From: WVWW01 sp041568335
GTDB taxonomy: Bacteria > Acidobacteriota > Polarisedimenticolia > Polarisedimenticolales > Polarisedimenticolaceae
Assembly (NCBI GenBank): GCA_041568335.1
Contig: JBFFZZ010000168.1
Coordinates: forward strand, 1 to 6,804
Length of the DNA: 6,804 nucleotides
Direction of reading: 5' to 3'
Shown: positions 4,391 to 6,804 of the stretch, piece by piece
Layout: each line of letters begins with the position of its first letter
Position numbering within the stretch: position 1 is the stretch's first letter
The notes under the pieces: model-generated
What the model saw: the letters and a program-made list of their open reading frames with translations, nothing else
Database searches by the model: none
What the model was told of the DNA's origin: nothing
Position numbers and translations under genes: made by a program

Positions 4391-5884
4391 GTGGCGGCAG
4401 CCGGCGAGATCATGGAACGCCTGGGTGGCGACGGCCTCGCCCGCGTTCTCGACGACCTGATGGACAAGCCGCGACTGGCGCGGCTGGCGACCGCGTGCGG
4501 CCTCAAATACCCCGGCGTGCGCATCCGCTCGGTGAAACGCGACCGGCTGCTCGCCGACCTGGTCGAGCACTCGCGGAAGGAAGAAGCGGCCCGGGAAGCA
4601 ATCCAGCGCGCGCTGGACAAGGAGACCCGCGCGGAGCGGCGCCGCTGGAACGGACTGTCCGGCGAGGACAAGGCGCGCCGTCTGAGTGACGAGGAGTTCT
4701 TGCGCACGCGGGGTAACCTCGGCCGCCATCTGTGGTTCCTGGCTTCCGGCGACGACGGCGAGGACGGCTTCGGGAACCTCGCCTGGCAGCACCTTCAACA
4801 CATGGTGCGAAACGGGGCCTCCGCGGCACCGAAGCCGGTCACCAGCCGCGCCGAACAACGGCTCAAGCGGCGCGTCACGTCGCTGGAAAAAAAACAACAA
4901 CATCTCGAGACCCAGCTGGCACGAAGCCGCGAAAGCGAGAAACGGGTCAAGCGGGATCTGATCCTCCGCAAGGGCGAGCTGGCGGAAACGCGCATGCTGG
5001 CCGAGCGGGTCCGCCGTGAGCTCGACGACGCGAAACGCGCGCTCGACCGGGTACGCGCGCAGAAACCGGCCGACGCGACCTCGGCCCAACTGATCGAGCC
5101 CTTGGAACGGGCGATCAAGCGGCTCTCGACGGGCCAACGCAAGCTCATGCACGTGGTCGAGAAGGCCAAGACCACGCCCGCCCCGGCGCGCGGCCCGTCT
5201 GCCAAGTCGTTCGAGGAGCTGACCGAGGCTCTGAAGGCCGTTCAAAAAGACTCCACCGCGCTGCGCCGGGAATACAAACGCGACCGGGCCGAGCTGCTGA
5301 AACGGCTCGAGGAGCTCGGTGCCGTGGTCAATAAGAAACCGGCCAAGGAGCGCAAGCCACGCGTCAAAGAGGCCGACAAGCGGGTCGGCGTCTTCATCGA
5401 CGTGCAGAACGTCTATTACGGCGCTCGAAAGCTGAAGGGAAAGCTGGACTTCGACGCCCTGATGGAGTCGGCCATTGTCGGGCGGCGGCTGATCCAGTGC
5501 ACGGCCTACGTCGTCGAGTCCAAGGAGATCGACCAGTCCGGGTTCATCGCGCGGCTCCAGCAGAAGGCGATCGAGGTGCGCCGCAAGTCGCTGCGTGTGC
5601 GCGCCGACGGCTCCTCCAAGGGCGACTGGGACATGGAACTGGCGCTCGACATCCTCGACGCGGCGTCGAACCTCGACGTCGTCGTCCTGGTTTCCGGCGA
5701 CGGCGACTTCACGTCACTCGTGAAACGGGTCAAACGGATCGGCCCGCGTGTCGAGGTCATCGCGTTCCCGCGAAACACGGCCAAGTCTCTGTTGGAGGCG
5801 GCGGACCGGTTTCAGCCGCTGGATCGGAAGTTCATGATTCGAAGTCCCGCATCTCGTCAAAAGCAGGTGCGGAAGCACTCGTAA
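4391..5884 (+). CDS. NYN (LabA/DUF88, PIN-like) domain protein with long basic coiled-coil N-terminus
   Basis: A 497-residue protein. The C-terminal domain (about 334-485) is a NYN domain. FIDVQNVYY carries D337, KGDWDMEL carries D412 and D414, and VSGDGDF carries D437 and D439. These acidic residues form the metal site of PIN-like RNases, so a Mg/Mn-dependent ribonuclease is expected from the family. Residues 1-140 are an unrecognised alpha-helical domain, LxxL-rich and ending LAWQHLQHMV. Residues about 152-225 are a highly charged coiled coil, a short helix region and Pro/Ala linker follow to about 275, then a second coil (277-315) and a very basic stretch (about 318-333, KKPAKERKPRVKEADKR) that could bind RNA. 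The start is GTG at 4391, with GGAG (4378-4381) nine bases upstream; ATG at 4412, seven codons in, is the alternative. The gene ends 3 bp from the lpxH stop (convergent). No toxin-antitoxin partner is visible. The target RNA is unknown. Confidence 0.88.
   Translation: MAAAGEIMERLGGDGLARVLDDLMDKPRLARLATACGLKYPGVRIRSVKRDRLLADLVEHSRKEEAAREAIQRALDKETRAERRRWNGLSGEDKARRLSDEEFLRTRGNLGRHLWFLASGDDGEDGFGNLAWQHLQHMVRNGASAAPKPVTSRAEQRLKRRVTSLEKKQQHLETQLARSRESEKRVKRDLILRKGELAETRMLAERVRRELDDAKRALDRVRAQKPADATSAQLIEPLERAIKRLSTGQRKLMHVVEKAKTTPAPARGPSAKSFEELTEALKAVQKDSTALRREYKRDRAELLKRLEELGAVVNKKPAKERKPRVKEADKRVGVFIDVQNVYYGARKLKGKLDFDALMESAIVGRRLIQCTAYVVESKEIDQSGFIARLQQKAIEVRRKSLRVRADGSSKGDWDMELALDILDAASNLDVVVLVSGDGDFTSLVKRVKRIGPRVEVIAFPRNTAKSLLEAADRFQPLDRKFMIRSPASRQKQVRKHS
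4887..4894 (+). repeat. A8 homopolymer inside the NYN gene, possible slippage site
   Basis: Eight A in a row occur in GC-rich coding DNA, read as GAA-AAA-AAA-CAA (E166-K-K-Q). Slippage by polymerase or ribosome would move into frames that close at 4961 or 5019. The product would be about 190-210 residues, containing the N-terminal domain and start of the coil but no nuclease domain. The A-AAA-AAC heptamer is present but not in the phase used by classical -1 frameshift sites. Confidence 0.35.
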
Positions 5885-5887
5885 AGC

Positions 5888-6604
5888 CTAACCCTCCTCG
5901 AATCTCAACCCATCCTCGTCCGCGACCAGCACTCGCCGCCCGTCCTTCCAAAGGGGAAGCACGTACACACCGGCCCCGCCGTCGAGTGTCCAGTACTCTT
6001 CGACATGGAAGTGTCCGAGCACGATCGCGTCGTGGCCGTTCGCCGCGAAATCGGAGGCGTAGTCGTCGACCATCTCGCGGGGAAAGGCGGACTTTTGCTG
6101 GATGTTGGTGGTGCGCATCCAACCCTCGAGCCGGTTCGCGGCGGCGAGGCGCAGCCCGAGGGGAATCAGGTTGAAGCAGAACCAGAATGCGCCCGAGCGG
6201 CTGAGGCCGCGCCACGTCCGGTAACGGCGATCGGCTCGATTGGCGAGGTCCCCGTGGATCGCCCAGATCGAGCGACCGCCCACGCGGAACTCCATGCCGT
6301 CGTCCCCCGCCCTGTCGAACAGGTCACCGGCGTAAATCCTCGCGACGCGGAAGTCGCGATTGCCCTCGATGTAATGCACGGCGACGCCGCGACCACGAAT
6401 CGCGCGCAACGTCTCGGCGACCTTCCGCTGATGGTCCTGCTGGAGCTTGGGGTGCCCGATCCAGAGATTGAAAAGGTCGCCCATCAGAACCAGGGCATCG
6501 CAGCTCTCGGAGAGCCGCCGAAGGGTCCGGGTGAACGGCCCGACATCCGCATCGTCGAGGTCCAGATGGACGTCGCCGATGAAGGCCACGCGTCTCAGGC
6601 TCAC
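5888..6604 (-). CDS. lpxH: UDP-2,3-diacylglucosamine diphosphatase (LpxH-type metallophosphoesterase)
   Basis: A 238-residue calcineurin-like phosphoesterase, close to the roughly 240 residues of E. coli LpxH. In the family the enzyme hydrolyses UDP-2,3-diacylglucosamine to lipid X and UMP in lipid A synthesis, at the inner face of the cytoplasmic membrane. The metal ligands are complete: D11 and H13 (GDVH), D43 (MGDLFNLWIG), N82 (GNRDF), H117 (IHGD), H198 and H200 (GHFH). GNRDF with Arg83, and D125 and Y128 after IHGD, follow LpxH over generic phosphoesterases. A hydrophobic stretch near 138-156 (FWFCFNLIPLGLRLAA) could serve lipid or membrane contact. The GTG start at 6604 has GGAGG seven bases upstream and overlaps the tgt stop as GTGA. 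The frame stays open upstream, but that part lies over tgt and has no family character. A sibling phosphoesterase with another lipid substrate cannot be fully excluded. Confidence 0.88.
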   Translation of the reverse strand: MSLRRVAFIGDVHLDLDDADVGPFTRTLRRLSESCDALVLMGDLFNLWIGHPKLQQDHQRKVAETLRAIRGRGVAVHYIEGNRDFRVARIYAGDLFDRAGDDGMEFRVGGRSIWAIHGDLANRADRRYRTWRGLSRSGAFWFCFNLIPLGLRLAAANRLEGWMRTTNIQQKSAFPREMVDDYASDFAANGHDAIVLGHFHVEEYWTLDGGAGVYVLPLWKDGRRVLVADEDGLRFEEG

Positions 6605-6804
6605 TGCTCGGCCTCCGGCCCGGCGAGGAACACCGACCTGAACTCGGCATACACACCGGCCTCGATGGCGGCCCGGATCCGATCCATCAACCGCAGGTAG
6701 TACGTCAGGTTGTGCAGCGTGTTCAGCCGCGACGCGAGGATCTCGCCGGTCGTATAGAGATGCCGCAGGTAGCCGCGCGAATAACGCAGGCACGTTTCGC
6801 AGGG
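6601..6804 (-). CDS. tgt: Queuine tRNA-ribosyltransferase, C-terminal end only (runs off right edge)
   Basis: Only the last 67 residues are in the window, read leftward from the right edge to a TGA at 6603..6601. They carry the characteristic Tgt C-terminus: CETC then YSRGYLRHL, GEILASRLNTLHN, and YYLRLMDRIRAAIEAG. Residues Cys2, Cys5 and His31 of this fragment keep the spacing of E. coli Cys304, Cys307 and His333, three of the four zinc ligands; the fourth cysteine would lie just outside. Family knowledge: Tgt swaps guanine 34 for preQ1 (bacterial) in tRNAs with GUN anticodons. The stop overlaps the lpxH start as GTGA, so the two form one operon transcribed leftward with tgt upstream. Truncation is due to the window edge. 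Confidence 0.93.
   Translation of the reverse strand, partial: PCETCLRYSRGYLRHLYTTGEILASRLNTLHNLTYYLRLMDRIRAAIEAGVYAEFRSVFLAGPEAEQ
6612..6616 (-). promoter_or_regulatory. Shine-Dalgarno GGAGG fixing the GTG start of lpxH
   Basis: GGAGG on the minus strand (6616..6612) lies inside the last codons of tgt, seven bases before the GTG at 6604. It supports that start over the 63-codon upstream extension of the open frame. Confidence 0.6.

Noticed and set aside
4889..4895. A-AAA-AAC programmed -1 frameshift heptamer
   Set aside because: The heptamer is out of phase with the reading frame (codons there are AAA AAA CAA), so the classical tandem-slippage mechanism does not apply. Only simple homopolymer slippage remains possible.
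4373..5245. 290-codon minus-strand open frame opposite the NYN gene
   Set aside because: A low-complexity Leu/Arg/Ala translation with no motif. The plus-strand frame is continuous with the NYN domain.
6005..6700. 231-codon plus-strand open frame opposite lpxH and tgt
   Set aside because: It spans two confidently identified minus-strand genes and has no recognisable domain or start signal.

Overview
The window is GC-rich, densely coding DNA from a Gram-negative bacterium. The Gram-negative call rests on an LpxH-type lipid A enzyme. The domain content (DUF4388-type protein, NYN/LabA-type protein, DCH-like crotonase) is common in Desulfobacterota/Myxococcota-like, Acidobacteriota-like and related soil or sediment lineages. 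I cannot place the organism more exactly from sequence alone. I see no insertion sequence, CRISPR array, tRNA, rRNA, phage gene or other sign of a mobile region. It reads as chromosomal backbone with a few poorly characterised genes.

Layout, left to right. (1) 1-234, minus: the N-terminal 78 residues of a secreted protein that runs off the left edge. (2) 235-356: a divergent promoter region with a TTGACA/AACAAT promoter reading left, an extended -10 (TGCTATAAC) reading right, and two inverted repeats. (3) 357-2308, plus: a two-gene acyl-CoA unit, a thiolase and an enoyl-CoA hydratase resembling dienoyl-CoA hydratase, overlapping by ATGA. (4) 2311-2769, minus: a 152-residue protein made of two diverged copies of one small domain; it converges on the hydratase with a 2-bp gap. 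(5) 2770-2909: a divergent spacer. (6) 2910-4316, plus: a 468-residue DUF4388-type protein with helical repeats, two winged-helix-like copies and an acidic Pro/Ala/Glu linker. (7) 4391-5884, plus: a 497-residue protein with a basic coiled coil and a C-terminal NYN (PIN-like) nuclease domain, with its own extended -10 promoter. (8) 5888-6604 and 6601-6804, minus: lpxH and the 3' end of tgt, overlapping by GTGA and converging on the NYN gene with a 3-bp gap.

How the genes may work together. Thiolase plus hydratase form a beta-oxidation-like or aromatic-ring-degradation-like pair. The tgt-lpxH pair is a housekeeping operon (queuosine tRNA modification and lipid A synthesis). The three central genes (tandem-domain protein, DUF4388 protein, NYN protein) have no established role. 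Their divergent or serial arrangement makes them the best candidates for an undescribed functional unit, but that link is inference from position only.
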